Shown one piece after another: positions 11,934 to 22,059 of a DNA stretch of 40,176 bases. How positions within the stretch are numbered: the first letter of the stretch is position 1; each line of letters starts with the position of its first letter. Made by a program: the position numbers and the translations under genes. The stretch comes from Thermoprotei archaeon (GTDB lineage: Archaea; Thermoproteota; Thermoprotei; Thermofilales; B69-G16): NCBI GenBank assembly GCA_003649235.1, contig QMRG01000004.1, positions 1 through 40,176 of the forward strand, in the 5' to 3' direction. Under the pieces are notes generated by a model. That model did no database searches and was not told where the DNA came from. It was given only the letters and a program-made list of their open reading frames with translations.

Positions 11934-12476
11934 ATGAAAGTTTTCATGTACAAGAATATTGTAGTTAAGGTTAAAAAAGGCGATATAACGGAGGAAGATT
12001 GTGAAGCTATAGTTAATCCAGCTAATTCTATGATGATAATGGGAGGAGGTGTAGCAGGCGCTATAAAGAGAAAAGGTGGAAAGATTATAGAGGAGGAAGC
12101 TAGAAGATACGCTCCCGTGCCGGTAGGAGAGGCCATAGTTACAGGAGCAGGAGTATTAAAGGCTAAATACGTAATACATGCCCCAACCATGGAGAAACCC
12201 GCTATGCCTATAACTGTTAAACATGTGATAAAAGCGGCACAGGCAGTTTTTAAAGTCGCCTGTTCCCGCGGGTTCTCATGTATAGCCTTTCCGGCTTTAG
12301 GTGCTGGTGTAGGCGGAGTACCTGTTAAAGAATCTGTAAAGGCTATACTAAGAGTATTAAAGGAGATGGATCTCTCTAGATGTTCTATAAGAGAGATCAG
12401 ACTGATTGCATGGAGAGAAAAAGATTATGTAGAGATGGTTAATGCTTGTAAAGAACAACTAGAAGTCTATTCTTAA
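11934..12476 (+). CDS. macro domain (ADP-ribose-binding) protein
   Basis: GDITEEDCEAIVNPANSMMIMGGGVAGAIKRKGG ... AFPALGAGVGGVPVKES; ORF opens at 11901, internal ATG preferred. Confidence 0.92.
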   Translation: MKVFMYKNIVVKVKKGDITEEDCEAIVNPANSMMIMGGGVAGAIKRKGGKIIEEEARRYAPVPVGEAIVTGAGVLKAKYVIHAPTMEKPAMPITVKHVIKAAQAVFKVACSRGFSCIAFPALGAGVGGVPVKESVKAILRVLKEMDLSRCSIREIRLIAWREKDYVEMVNACKEQLEVYS

Positions 12477-12579
12477 TCATATAACTTGAAGTATTAGTAA
12501 TATATAGATGCAACTATATACCTTAGACGTTAAGCCTTGTTAATATAAAACCTCTACTTCTTATGCATCTTGTGGAACT

Positions 12580-13797
12580 ATGTCGAAGGCAACGGTTGAC
12601 TTAAGCTCATTATTCGATAAATTCAAGGTATCTAAAATATTTAAGAGAAGAGAACTATTGCTACCGGATTATGTCCCTAGCTATTTACCCCATAGAGATC
12701 AACAGATTTATAGGTTAGGGCTTGTTCTAGCCCCTATTCTCTCAGGTTCTAGGCCGTCTAATGTCTTTATATATGGATTAACGGGAACTGGTAAAACCGC
12801 TGTCACTAAATACGTTCTACGAGAGTTAAAGAAAAAAGCCGGGAACCGAGTTACTTATGCATACGTAAATTGCAGGCATACAGATACTAGCTATAGAGTT
12901 ATAGCGGAACTGGCTCAAGCAGTAGGGCAAAGAGTGCCTTTCACCGGTCTCTCTACAAGTGAAGTTTTTAGAAGATTTATAAGAGGTTTAGAGCGTAGGC
13001 AGCGTTTCATGCTCGTAGTGCTCGATGAAATTGACTATCTGGTAAAGAAGAAGGGCGATGATGTGCTATATTTTCTTACCAGGATAAATGATCAACTTTC
13101 GATTTCCAAGGTTTCCATTATAGGGATAACCAACGATCTACGTTTTATGGATTTCCTCGACGCCAGAGTTAGAAGTAGTTTGGGAGAAGAAGAACTCGTA
13201 TTTCCACCTTATACAAGCCGAGAACTAGAAGATATCCTCAGAATGCGTGCAGAACAAGCTTTTCATTCAGGAGTTTTAGAAGAAGAAGTTATACCGCTTT
13301 GTGCTGCAATTGCAGCTAGGCAGAATGGGGATTGTAGACTAGCACTTGATTTACTATTAAAAGCTGCTGATATAGCGGAGAGACTTGGAGAATTAAAAGT
13401 GAAGACGGAACATGTAAGAATGGCTCAAAAGGAAATAGAGAAAAATCTTGCCATAGACCTGATAAAATCGATGCCTCTTCACGTTAAACTCGTTTTAGCG
13501 GCTATATTAATACTGCATAAGAAAAAGATCAAGGTAATAACCACGGGGAGTATATATAACCGATATGTAGAACTGGCTCAGCGTATAGGAGTGGAACCGG
13601 TAACTCAGAGGAGGGTAAGTGATATCATAAACGAATTAGACATGTTAGGAGTGATAAACGCGCAAGTTGTAAGCTTAGGCAGATATGGGAGAACTAAGAG
13701 GATAAAATTAAGTGTGTCAGAGTCGAGTATAAAAGAAGGACTTAAGGAAGATTTTACATTAGGAGACTTGTGGATCGAATTAACGGATGTAAACTAG
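12580..13797 (+). CDS. Orc1/Cdc6 replication initiation protein
   Basis: FIYGLTGTGKTAVTKYVLREL, VVLDEIDYLV, GITNDLRFMDFLDARVRSSL, C-terminal winged helix. Confidence 0.96.
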   Translation: MSKATVDLSSLFDKFKVSKIFKRRELLLPDYVPSYLPHRDQQIYRLGLVLAPILSGSRPSNVFIYGLTGTGKTAVTKYVLRELKKKAGNRVTYAYVNCRHTDTSYRVIAELAQAVGQRVPFTGLSTSEVFRRFIRGLERRQRFMLVVLDEIDYLVKKKGDDVLYFLTRINDQLSISKVSIIGITNDLRFMDFLDARVRSSLGEEELVFPPYTSRELEDILRMRAEQAFHSGVLEEEVIPLCAAIAARQNGDCRLALDLLLKAADIAERLGELKVKTEHVRMAQKEIEKNLAIDLIKSMPLHVKLVLAAILILHKKKIKVITTGSIYNRYVELAQRIGVEPVTQRRVSDIINELDMLGVINAQVVSLGRYGRTKRIKLSVSESSIKEGLKEDFTLGDLWIELTDVN

Positions 13798-14573
13798 GTT
13801 AAATCTCCGCAGACACAAAATATCTCGTGAAGGATATCGTATAATTCTTCAAATCCGATTTCTTTTAACGCAGATATCTTAACTAATCTACTTGCTGGCG
13901 CATACTCTCCTATAATATCAATGAGTGAGAGCGCTATATCGCTGATTAGCCCTTCTGAAGCAGAAACTAACGCGCGTTCTAGTTTTTTACGGTTTTCTAC
14001 CAAGTTAAGTAATGTTTTATTTTTTATAGCGTCTATCTTATTCAAAACTATCACGTTATCCACTTCTAGCCTAAGTTGAACAACTAGCGATAATAATATC
14101 ATAGCCACTAGACTGGAGGGAGAATCGGTCATAAGAGGATCAATTATTAATACACATATGACATGTCCTAATTTTCTAAGTTCAGATATGAGCTCTGGAC
14201 CAGCTTTCCTAAAAACGAAAAGCTCCATTTGTCCAGGAGTATCGATTAGCACATATTCTCCATTCATTTCACTTATCGAATCTAGTATTATTTTCTTCTT
14301 TTTGAGTATAAGATCCATGCACCTAATAAATGCGCCATTAGGCCCCAGTCTTTCTTTATTCATTATTTCTCTAACAGTAAAAAGCTTTCTAACGTCAAAG
14401 TCGGCATTATAGCACAACATTTCCGCTCCGGGATCTAGATTTACAAAATTCACTTTAACTTTCATTCTTTTTTCTAACCAATTGCCATAAGATCCTGCTA
14501 ATGTAGTCTTTCCACTACCCGCAGGACCTAAAAATACCAGTAATTGCTTGTTGTTAGCAGCATTTTTATCCAT
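13794..14573 (-). CDS. GPN-loop GTPase (XAB1/Gpn family)
   Basis: FLGPAGSGKTTLAGSYG, LGPNGAFIRCMD (GPN loop), LIDTPGQMELF, NKID. Confidence 0.95.
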   Translation of the reverse strand: MDKNAANNKQLLVFLGPAGSGKTTLAGSYGNWLEKRMKVKVNFVNLDPGAEMLCYNADFDVRKLFTVREIMNKERLGPNGAFIRCMDLILKKKKIILDSISEMNGEYVLIDTPGQMELFVFRKAGPELISELRKLGHVICVLIIDPLMTDSPSSLVAMILLSLVVQLRLEVDNVIVLNKIDAIKNKTLLNLVENRKKLERALVSASEGLISDIALSLIDIIGEYAPASRLVKISALKEIGFEELYDILHEIFCVCGDLT

Positions 14574-14627
14574 TTATTGATAACCCCTGAAACAAATATA
14601 TACACCTAGACTTTATATTTAACCTCG

Positions 14628-14699
14628 GGGCCCGTCGTCTAGCGGTAGGATACTCCCCTGACGCGGGAGTGGTCCCGGGTTCAAATCCCGGCGGGCCCA
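14628..14699 (+). tRNA. tRNA-Val (GAC)
   Basis: GGGCCCG/CGGGCCC acceptor, CTCCC-CTGACGC-GGGAG anticodon arm, CCGGGTTCAAATCCCGG T arm. Confidence 0.95.
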
Positions 14700-14816
14700 T
14701 TTCCTTTACATAGCATTCTCCTTTTATCGCTCAAACTGTTAAGGAATGTGTTCACAGAAATAGAAATAAATAAAATAAGTTCCACTAATATAAGTGTAGC
14801 ATTAGGGTGTTATCCA

Positions 14817-15152
14817 ATGCCAGAAGTGCTATCCGAGAAAATGATTACAATAGCCGAAGTGAAAAAGATTCTAGAAGACAGTATGAAGAAGGAGGAGCTA
14901 AATAGCATACAGCTTATAACATTAGAATATGCTCGGTCTTTTACCAAAGTTAAAGAAGATGAAGTAGAAGAAGCTAGAAGATTTTTAGTGGAAGAGAAGG
15001 GATTACCAGAAGAAGTAGCAATACAGATACTAAACATTATGCCTAAGAGTATAGAGGAGTTGAGAACCATACTTGCTATAGTTCCCAAGACTTTTACTAC
15101 AGAGGAATTATCCGAGATAATCGCTGAATTGAATAAGCATAGAAAAGAGTAG
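14817..15152 (+). CDS. rpoF: RNA polymerase subunit F (Rpb4 homologue)
   Basis: ITIAEVKKILEDS...LNSIQLITLEYARSFTKV...MPKSIEELRTILA; ORF opens at 14748. Confidence 0.88.
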   Translation: MPEVLSEKMITIAEVKKILEDSMKKEELNSIQLITLEYARSFTKVKEDEVEEARRFLVEEKGLPEEVAIQILNIMPKSIEELRTILAIVPKTFTTEELSEIIAELNKHRKE

Positions 15153-15166
15153 CTGGAGGAATTAAA

Positions 15167-15772
15167 ATGAGACGATTCTATGATCGCAAACAGTTTATGG
15201 AGGAATACGTGTATGTAATCGATTACTTGCCTTTTGGATATGGTCCTGGTTACATGTCAAGTCATGACATAAGGTATAGAGGTCCTGTAGCACAAACGAT
15301 AGGAGAATCGTATTTTACTCTTCTCGAGATTTCTCCTCTTCCCGGGCTTCAGCTAAACGTAAGAGATAGAGTTTATTTAGGGAAAGTCTATGATGAAAGA
15401 CTAGTTAAAGTTAATAGAAGGCTCTCATATGACGATTTAACAGCTACTGCAAAAGCTGAATTGCCAGCAGTCATTGCTATAATAGTTAAAAAGAGAGAAA
15501 AAGAATATGTAGAGTTCTTCAATACAGCGCCTCCTTTGACGAAGAAAATGCATAGTTTAGAACTTTTAAGGGGTATTGGAAAGAGAACTCTATGGAAGAT
15601 TTTAGAAGAGAGGAGACGTAAGTCTTTCGAATCATTTGATGACATTAGAGAGAGAACTAAGATCGACCCGGTGAAACTAATCGTTGAGAGAATAATTAGA
15701 GAATTGAGCGAAGAACAAAAACATTATTTGTTTGTTCCGCCTCAAGTAATTAAACGATCTTACCGCTTTTAA
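15167..15772 (+). CDS. DUF655 family protein
   Basis: EEYVYVIDYLPFGYGPGYMSSHDIRYRGPVAQTIGESYFTLLEISP ... HSLELLRGIGKRTLWKILEERRRKSFESFDDI. Confidence 0.92.
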   Translation: MRRFYDRKQFMEEYVYVIDYLPFGYGPGYMSSHDIRYRGPVAQTIGESYFTLLEISPLPGLQLNVRDRVYLGKVYDERLVKVNRRLSYDDLTATAKAELPAVIAIIVKKREKEYVEFFNTAPPLTKKMHSLELLRGIGKRTLWKILEERRRKSFESFDDIRERTKIDPVKLIVERIIRELSEEQKHYLFVPPQVIKRSYRF

Positions 15773-16164
15773 AGGACTCTCATAATCTTATATCTATTCA
15801 TGATTTTCCAAATCTCTACTTCTCTTCCCTCTTCTATTTTATTCTTCAATTCTTCTTCTTCCGGATAAGTTACTTCTATTGTTTCATAGGTCGTGAGAAG
15901 CATCAATTGTACAGTATCGGGTAAACGGGCTATAACTTGAGCTGGTATTTTCTCAACTATCGGAACATCTACTCGAGTATCTGCTGGCGTAACTAGATTT
16001 CTCTTTACGCCATCAAATAATCCTATGGCCACAATCCTGACTTTGGCAGAACCATGTTTGCCAGGTTTTGATTTCTCTACGCTAACTATTCTGCACGGCT
16101 CTCCATCTATTACAACGAAAGATCCGACCTTAAGACTTCCTGCTTCTTGAGGTCTAGTAGACAT
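15769..16164 (-). CDS. translation initiation factor aIF5A
   Basis: MSTRPQEAGSLKVGSFVVIDGEPCRIVSVEKSKPGKHGSAKVRIVAIGLFDG (hypusination loop SKPGKHGSAK); the 16365 start is spurious. Confidence 0.97.
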   Translation of the reverse strand: MSTRPQEAGSLKVGSFVVIDGEPCRIVSVEKSKPGKHGSAKVRIVAIGLFDGVKRNLVTPADTRVDVPIVEKIPAQVIARLPDTVQLMLLTTYETIEVTYPEEEELKNKIEEGREVEIWKIMNRYKIMRVL

Positions 16165-16234
16165 GACAATATCCCTCCAGAAACTGTATAGAATCGATTT
16201 ATTTATATCTTTAGAACATTTTTTATGTTGAGAC

Positions 16235-17092
16235 ATGAAGATCAAAAAACTAGGCTTAATATTTAAAACGGAGAATATAGATGCTAAGAACTTTGCTGTA
16301 GAGCTACTTGAATTTTTAACGAAAATGAAATATACAGTTCTTCTCCCACGCGAACTGGCATCCATACTAGGTAGAGATGAAATAGGTGTAGAATCAATAG
16401 AAGCCGAAGACCTGGATGCGCTAGTAGTTATAGGAGGCGACGGAACTCTACTTAAAACTTTTCATATGATAAAAAGAGAACTCCCCATCATACCAGTTAA
16501 TAGCGATACACTAGGCTTTTTCTACGATATCAATAGAGATAACTACCGCAAAGCTTTTGACCTAATAGCCCGAGGAAGATACGAAATTAAGACTTGGAGG
16601 ACGGGACTTATAAAATTCGGGAATGAAAACCATTTGAATTTTCTAAACGAAGCTGTCCTATACTGTAAAAAAAGAGGAAAAATGCTCATTTTCGAGTTAA
16701 GGAAAGGTGATATAATAGTTATAAAAGGTAGATGTGACGGGATAATTATGGCTACAACACTAGGCTCTACCGCCTACTCTCTTTCTCAAGGAGGTCCTAT
16801 AGTAGACTGGGAACTTGAAGCGCTAATATTTACTCCCATATCCCCCTTTTCTCCTATAGTAAAACCAATAGTTTTTAGCTCAAGCACTAAGCTAGACCTA
16901 GAACTCTACACCGAATCAACACTAGTAATTGATGGCGAATATTTAACCAATATAGAGAAGAAGGCAATTTTTGAAGTATCTCTAGAAGGAAAACCTTTCA
17001 GACTGGTTAAAGTTCGTGAAATTGAAGCTGATTTTTTTGACAAGATAAGACGGCGGCTTTTCGATGAAGTTTTCTATTCAAAGTTTTTCTAA
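16235..17092 (+). CDS. nadK: NAD kinase
   Basis: LVVIGGDGTLLKTFH, NSDTLGFFYD, GSTAYSLSQGGPIVDW. Confidence 0.95.
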   Translation: MKIKKLGLIFKTENIDAKNFAVELLEFLTKMKYTVLLPRELASILGRDEIGVESIEAEDLDALVVIGGDGTLLKTFHMIKRELPIIPVNSDTLGFFYDINRDNYRKAFDLIARGRYEIKTWRTGLIKFGNENHLNFLNEAVLYCKKRGKMLIFELRKGDIIVIKGRCDGIIMATTLGSTAYSLSQGGPIVDWELEALIFTPISPFSPIVKPIVFSSSTKLDLELYTESTLVIDGEYLTNIEKKAIFEVSLEGKPFRLVKVREIEADFFDKIRRRLFDEVFYSKFF

Positions 17093-18271
17093 AACGGCTA
17101 TGAAAAACCCTGGTGTATCATGTACATGCGGGAGAAAACGCTGAACCTTATTTCCCTCGAAAATAAAGCCTATAGTTCCAGCAAAATATTTCTGATCTAT
17201 TAGTTTAAGATTTAGCTTTTTTAAGGCTTTCAATATAACCAATTCATTTTCTTGGAGAGTTAAAGTGCAAGTACTGTATAATATCCTTCCTCTTCTTCTT
17301 ACAAGCTTAGATGCTACTTTTAAAAATTGAAATTGATACCGTGAAAGGTTCAATACATTTCTCATCGAGATCTGACTACTTAATTTAGGCCTTACACCTA
17401 GACTTGAACAGGGAGGATCTACTATCGCCGCGTCGAAGTCTCTTTCTTCTACTATGAGATCTAGATAACGAGCGTCAGCTTCTAAAATTTTAACGATTTT
17501 AACACCTAGTCTTTGGAGGTTTTCTCTTAGTTTTCGCACTTTGGGTTTCGATCGATCCACTGCTAGTATTTCACCGGCGTTCTCCATAAGCTGAGCAGCG
17601 TGAGAAGTTTTCCCACCCGGCGCGGCACATAGGTCTATAACTTTAAATCCAGGCTTTAGACTTAAATTTCTAACAGAAATAATTGCTGGCAAGCTCTGAT
17701 CGTAAACCCATCCTCGCTTGTATAAATCTAATTCTCTTATACTGGGTACATCAAAAACCGATCTAACAGTTTTTACGGCTAGTCCTCTTCTTTTTGAAAA
17801 TATTCTATCCGGATCCATAGCCAATACTCCTTCGCCAACAGGAAAACCAGTTGGATCTGTTATGGTAACCCTATCTCCTTCGTGGGCTTTTCCTATAATC
17901 TTTAAAACGCCTACAGCGTAAAGGTTAGCCCCTAAATATACACTTTCCGCCGCCTTTTTATCCGCTATTACCTTTTTAGGATAGATCTTTACTCGATAAG
18001 GACCACGAATAGGCAAGTATATGGCTTCTTCTAGAAGGGAGTATGGCTTAGCCTCGAAGCCTGAATCTTTCATCTCAGCGAGAACTTCCTCCCTAGAAGC
18101 TTTAAGCGTATTTACGCGTATAAAATACCTTTTGCCGGGAGATTTGAGGGCTTTTAAAATATATTCTGTTTCTCTTATACCATAGAGGCCTGCAATAGAA
18201 ATTACGCTATCTACATGTAAATTATATTTTTTCGCAAGATTGATAGCAGCGGTTAGGAATGGCGGTGTCAT
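17078..18271 (-). CDS. NOL1/NOP2/Sun (Nsun)-type RNA m5C methyltransferase with PUA domain
   Basis: VIDLCAAPGGKTSHAAQLM, IVDPPCSSLGVRPK, LYSTCTLTLQENE; PUA-like VIADKKAAESVYLGANLYAVGV. Confidence 0.95.
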   Translation of the reverse strand: MTPPFLTAAINLAKKYNLHVDSVISIAGLYGIRETEYILKALKSPGKRYFIRVNTLKASREEVLAEMKDSGFEAKPYSLLEEAIYLPIRGPYRVKIYPKKVIADKKAAESVYLGANLYAVGVLKIIGKAHEGDRVTITDPTGFPVGEGVLAMDPDRIFSKRRGLAVKTVRSVFDVPSIRELDLYKRGWVYDQSLPAIISVRNLSLKPGFKVIDLCAAPGGKTSHAAQLMENAGEILAVDRSKPKVRKLRENLQRLGVKIVKILEADARYLDLIVEERDFDAAIVDPPCSSLGVRPKLSSQISMRNVLNLSRYQFQFLKVASKLVRRRGRILYSTCTLTLQENELVILKALKKLNLKLIDQKYFAGTIGFIFEGNKVQRFLPHVHDTPGFFIAVLEKL

Positions 18272-18356
18272 CCTAATGCCTTCAATTCACGTTTCATAGT
18301 AACTCTGATTAATCATCCACCGCCATATAAAACATTAGAGATGCTTATATTAGATT

Positions 18357-19337
18357 TTATCCACTTTTGGAAGGTAGGGATAGAAGAGGTGTAACTCCTC
18401 CTTCTCCGATCACTATTACTGCACCGCTTTTAGCCATTTCGGCTAGGTAAAGATATTTGAAATATTCGACGGCATACTTAGGATCTCCGAAAGCCTCGGT
18501 TATCAACTGTATCTGTATCTTCGTAGCGTTCGCTATAATTAGCTTTGACTTTGCTTCTGCTTCTGCTTTTAATATTTGAGCCTCTGCTTCTCCTTTAGCT
18601 TTTAATATCTGTTCCATGGCAGTCGCGTTGGCCAGTGTTATTATCCGTTCTCTCTCATATTCAGCTTGTATCTTCTGCTGTTCAGCTGTCAACTTCGCCT
18701 CTAAGGCTTTCTTAAATTGCTCTGGGAGATCTATATTTCTTAAATTTATATTATCTATAACGATGCCGTTAAGTCCTATTTCTTGGAGCTTTTCGATAAA
18801 TCGTTCAGCTATTTTCTGGGCTATTTCATCTCTTTTCGGTATAGTATCGGTTCCCTTATAATCTGCTATAATATCGCGCACTATTTGTCTTAAAACAGGA
18901 GCCAGAGTTCTGTCCTCCCAATCCATTCTAGGATATCTTTTGAAAATATCGACCGCATAAGCCGAGTCTACGTGGTATTGTATCGTAATATCGACTCTAG
19001 CCTCTAAACCATCACTGGTAAAGGCATTAATGGCCGGGTATTCTCCCGTTTTTCCACCGCTAGACCACATATCGAGAGTTTCTTGTCCTACATATATCTG
19101 CTCTAATATCTGCCAGGGAAGCTTCAAAACATATTTCGGCCCTTCTCCAACACTCCATATACTGCCAGTAACCGGGTCAAGTATTATACCTACATAGCCA
19201 AAGTCTACAGTAGCGATCATTGTAAGAGCAGCGACGGCTAACACTACGAGTATTATAAATCCGCCTACAATGCTTAAAGCAGTTTTTCTTGATATACCTA
19301 CTGATACGGGAACTTCATACTCCATAGTCCCCCTCAC
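18357..19337 (-). CDS. SPFH/band 7 (prohibitin-like) membrane protein
   Basis: N-terminal TM helix, VDITIQYHVD, LKAKGEAEAQILKAEAEAKSKLIIANA coiled coil. Confidence 0.9.
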   Translation of the reverse strand: MRGTMEYEVPVSVGISRKTALSIVGGFIILVVLAVAALTMIATVDFGYVGIILDPVTGSIWSVGEGPKYVLKLPWQILEQIYVGQETLDMWSSGGKTGEYPAINAFTSDGLEARVDITIQYHVDSAYAVDIFKRYPRMDWEDRTLAPVLRQIVRDIIADYKGTDTIPKRDEIAQKIAERFIEKLQEIGLNGIVIDNINLRNIDLPEQFKKALEAKLTAEQQKIQAEYERERIITLANATAMEQILKAKGEAEAQILKAEAEAKSKLIIANATKIQIQLITEAFGDPKYAVEYFKYLYLAEMAKSGAVIVIGEGGVTPLLSLPSKSG

Positions 19338-19402
19338 AGAATCGGTAATTTAGGATTATTTAAAGCATTCTCATCAGTATGAATCTAGAATGGAAAAAAT
19401 AT

Positions 19403-20146
19403 TTAAACTCGTAATTTCCGAGGTATACTTGAATGATGAATGAACTCCCCGCGTGACGTGTGATCGAGTTTCTGGTCGCTGACACCTATCCTCGGACAAA
19501 TTTTCCTTAGCGGGCAGGAATTACATGAGGGTTTTCTAGCACGACATATGTTTCGACCGAATTCTATCAAAGCAATATGAGCAAATGCTAGATCTTCTGG
19601 AGGAAATATTTCTTCTAACTTTTTCCTGATTTCCCTATAGCTAGATTTTTCGCCTACCAATCCTAGTCTGCGAGTAATTCTCCTTATATGAGTATCAACT
19701 GGCATAACTCTTCTATTAAAAGAAAACAATAGTAAAACATCTGCTGTTTTCTCGCCTACGCCTGGAAGCGCGAGAAGTAATTCTCGCGCTCTTTCGGAGT
19801 CTAGATTTTTGAGAAAGGATAAATCTCCCCCATAATTATTAACTATCATCTGTGCGAGTGTTTTTATTTTTTGAGCTCTTTGCTTATAGAGGCCGGCAGG
19901 CTTTATCGCTTTTTCGATATCCTCAAGTGAGGCTTTGGCCAGTTTTTCAGGAGATATCCCGATCGTTTTATCTAAGTTTTCGACGGCACGCATTAAGTTT
20001 TTATACGATGTAACTTGGGAGAGAACTGTAATTACGAGTAGTCTAAAGGGATCTTTTACGTTCTTTGACCAAACCTTATCTTTTAAATGTGGATAGAGAT
20101 CGTATAAGGCTCTCAACAAGTATTTTCCGAGATTATTTGAAAACAT
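19403..20146 (-). CDS. nth: endonuclease III
   Basis: VLSQVTSYKNLMRAVENL, LPGVGEKTADVLL, PVDTHIRRITRRLGLV, C-x6-C-x2-C-x5-C Fe-S motif; ORF opens at 20212 but internal ATG avoids overlap with dcd. Confidence 0.93.
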   Translation of the reverse strand: MFSNNLGKYLLRALYDLYPHLKDKVWSKNVKDPFRLLVITVLSQVTSYKNLMRAVENLDKTIGISPEKLAKASLEDIEKAIKPAGLYKQRAQKIKTLAQMIVNNYGGDLSFLKNLDSERARELLLALPGVGEKTADVLLLFSFNRRVMPVDTHIRRITRRLGLVGEKSSYREIRKKLEEIFPPEDLAFAHIALIEFGRNICRARKPSCNSCPLRKICPRIGVSDQKLDHTSRGEFIHHSSIPRKLRV

Positions 20147-20150
20147 TGCT

Positions 20151-20669
20151 TTACTTAGGTAAAGTAACTCCTTTTTGTCTCTGATACCTGCCTCTGTAAG
20201 GTACAGGTTCACCTTTCACTTCCATAAAGACTACATGGGCAAAGCGCATGCCTTTCTTTAAGACTACTGGAAAGGCGCCTCCATGAACCTCTAATGTTAT
20301 CTGACCTTCAAATCCAGCGTCGATGACGGTTGGAGGTATGGATAATCCCAGTCTCGCAAAAGTGCTACGTAGCTCAACGAGTCCACCGACGTTATCTGGC
20401 ATCTTGATGTACTCTAGCGTAGTTACTAAGACTTTCATATAGGGTTGAAGTATAAAACTATCATCAATCTTTAAAACCTTGAAGTATTCTTTTAAATCCA
20501 ATTCTCCTATCCTATCAGGATCTAACGGGCTTGGATTATTAAGCAGTACTGCTACTTCATCTCCTATTCTCAAATCGACGCCATTTTCTCTTACAATATT
20601 TTCGTCAAAAGGGTCTATTAGTAGTTTTTTTCCCTTTATGAGTTTTAAAATCTCTCTTCCTGATAACAT
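20151..20669 (-). CDS. dcd: dCTP deaminase
   Basis: NGVDLRIGDEVAVL, VELRSTFARLGLSIPPTVIDAGFEGQITLE. Confidence 0.94.
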   Translation of the reverse strand: MLSGREILKLIKGKKLLIDPFDENIVRENGVDLRIGDEVAVLLNNPSPLDPDRIGELDLKEYFKVLKIDDSFILQPYMKVLVTTLEYIKMPDNVGGLVELRSTFARLGLSIPPTVIDAGFEGQITLEVHGGAFPVVLKKGMRFAHVVFMEVKGEPVPYRGRYQRQKGVTLPK

Positions 20670-20683
20670 CTCTAAACTCCTTG

Positions 20684-21139
20684 CTAAATAATATTCACGA
20701 GTTCCTCTAATTTTCTCTTTATATCCTTCAATTTCTCTTCAAGCGCTGCACTTTTCTTTTTCTCCTCTTCAAGAGCTTCACGTAACTTCTCACATTCTGG
20801 AGCCAGAGTTTCTGGGAGTTCTATCCTAACGCCCTCTTTAATGAATTTATTATAAGTCTCCAGGATCAATTTTCCAGCTTCAGTTTTCCCGGTTAAATGT
20901 CTTCTTATAGTGGCTTCGCTCCTACCGATATCGTCTGCTATACTAGCAGCGCTCATTCCTGCTTTCGATCTAGCTAAGGCAGCAGCAGCTACAGCTAGAG
21001 AATCTATCCACGTAATCCTCTCCGTGCTTTCTCTAATTTTCTCTAAAACATCTTTTCTCAAAAGAGTGGCAACTATTAGAGCAGTTTCTAGTTTATGTAT
21101 ATCACTTCTAGATAAAGGCTTCAATGGTATTTCTTCCAT
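20684..21139 (-). CDS. HTH regulator with C-terminal coiled coil, paired with KaiC-like ATPase
   Basis: GMSAASIADDIGRSEATIRRHLTGKTEAGKLI HTH; EALEEEKKKSAALEEKLKDIKRKLEEL coiled coil. Confidence 0.75.
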   Translation of the reverse strand: MEEIPLKPLSRSDIHKLETALIVATLLRKDVLEKIRESTERITWIDSLAVAAAALARSKAGMSAASIADDIGRSEATIRRHLTGKTEAGKLILETYNKFIKEGVRIELPETLAPECEKLREALEEEKKKSAALEEKLKDIKRKLEELVNII

Positions 21140-21141
21140 GT

Positions 21142-21903
21142 CTAAATCACCCTCTCTTCCCTATATATTCCTCTCGAAATCTTAAGTACTTTATCTGGAT
21201 AAACCACGAGGCCTTTATTCGTTATCTCGAATGGGTGCCGTCTCATGCTGTGACTAGTGCCTCTCATTTTCCAGACTATCAGGCTCCTTCTAAGCTCTCC
21301 ATCGACCTCGTCTAAATCAAGTCTTATTATTCCATCTGCAGCATGTTCCACGCCAGGTCCTCCAAATCCTCTCTCACCAACGCTGATCTGGGAAACCAGG
21401 ATTGACGTACAACCTAAGCCGGCTAAAACTCTTTTCAAATTCATCACAACAGCTCTAGCGGTAGCGGGCTTAGTCATGTATAAGGTAGTCACAGAATCTA
21501 TAACTACTCTCTCCGCCGCCAAATCTTTAATAGCTTCTCTTACAACGTCTATAAAGCTAGGTACGTCGTCTATAGATCTTACTACATATCTCTCACGTTT
21601 TGCGGCCTCTCCTATGCCTCCAGTGAAGGCATCTACGATCGCAAATTTTCCCTGATCCTCATACTGTCTTATATCCCACCCGAACTGAGACATGTTTATC
21701 CTAATTTGCACAGGATGCTCCTCTAAAGCTACTAAAACGCCATTTTCGCCCTTTTTTAATCCGTGGTAAAGATATTGTTGTCCGAATATAGTTTTTCCAG
21801 TACCAGGGCCTCCAGATAACAATACCACGTTCCGGTAAGGAATGCCTCCGTGAAGTATCTTATCTAAACCAGGAATGCCCGACTCTACTCTCCTCACAGG
21901 CAT
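21142..21903 (-). CDS. KaiC-like RecA-superfamily ATPase
   Basis: [42 protein letters not shown]. Confidence 0.93.
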   Translation of the reverse strand: MPVRRVESGIPGLDKILHGGIPYRNVVLLSGGPGTGKTIFGQQYLYHGLKKGENGVLVALEEHPVQIRINMSQFGWDIRQYEDQGKFAIVDAFTGGIGEAAKRERYVVRSIDDVPSFIDVVREAIKDLAAERVVIDSVTTLYMTKPATARAVVMNLKRVLAGLGCTSILVSQISVGERGFGGPGVEHAADGIIRLDLDEVDGELRRSLIVWKMRGTSHSMRRHPFEITNKGLVVYPDKVLKISRGIYREERVI

Positions 21904-22059
21904 ATTAAACCCCTTGAATTTTAATTTAATTATAATCTATTTATACGTAGCTCCAATGTAGAGAGATTTTAACAGATCCTGACCAAGTAAGAAATATATA
22001 CCTCCTGCTTCGATAGTTATGCGACATCTATGCTGGAATTGTAATAGCGGGGAGCTCCG

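Noticed and set aside
16165-16365. N-terminal extension of the aIF5A ORF
   Set aside because: Canonical aIF5A begins at ATG 16164; the extension overlaps the divergent nadK gene and promoter region.
18272-18356. Possible C/D sRNA in the NOL1-SPFH gap (GGATGATTA on minus strand)
   Set aside because: No D/D' CTGA at proper spacing and no C' box; not supportable.
20147-20212. N-terminal extension of the Nth ORF overlapping dcd
   Set aside because: Extension is not Nth-like; ATG at 20146 follows the dcd stop directly.
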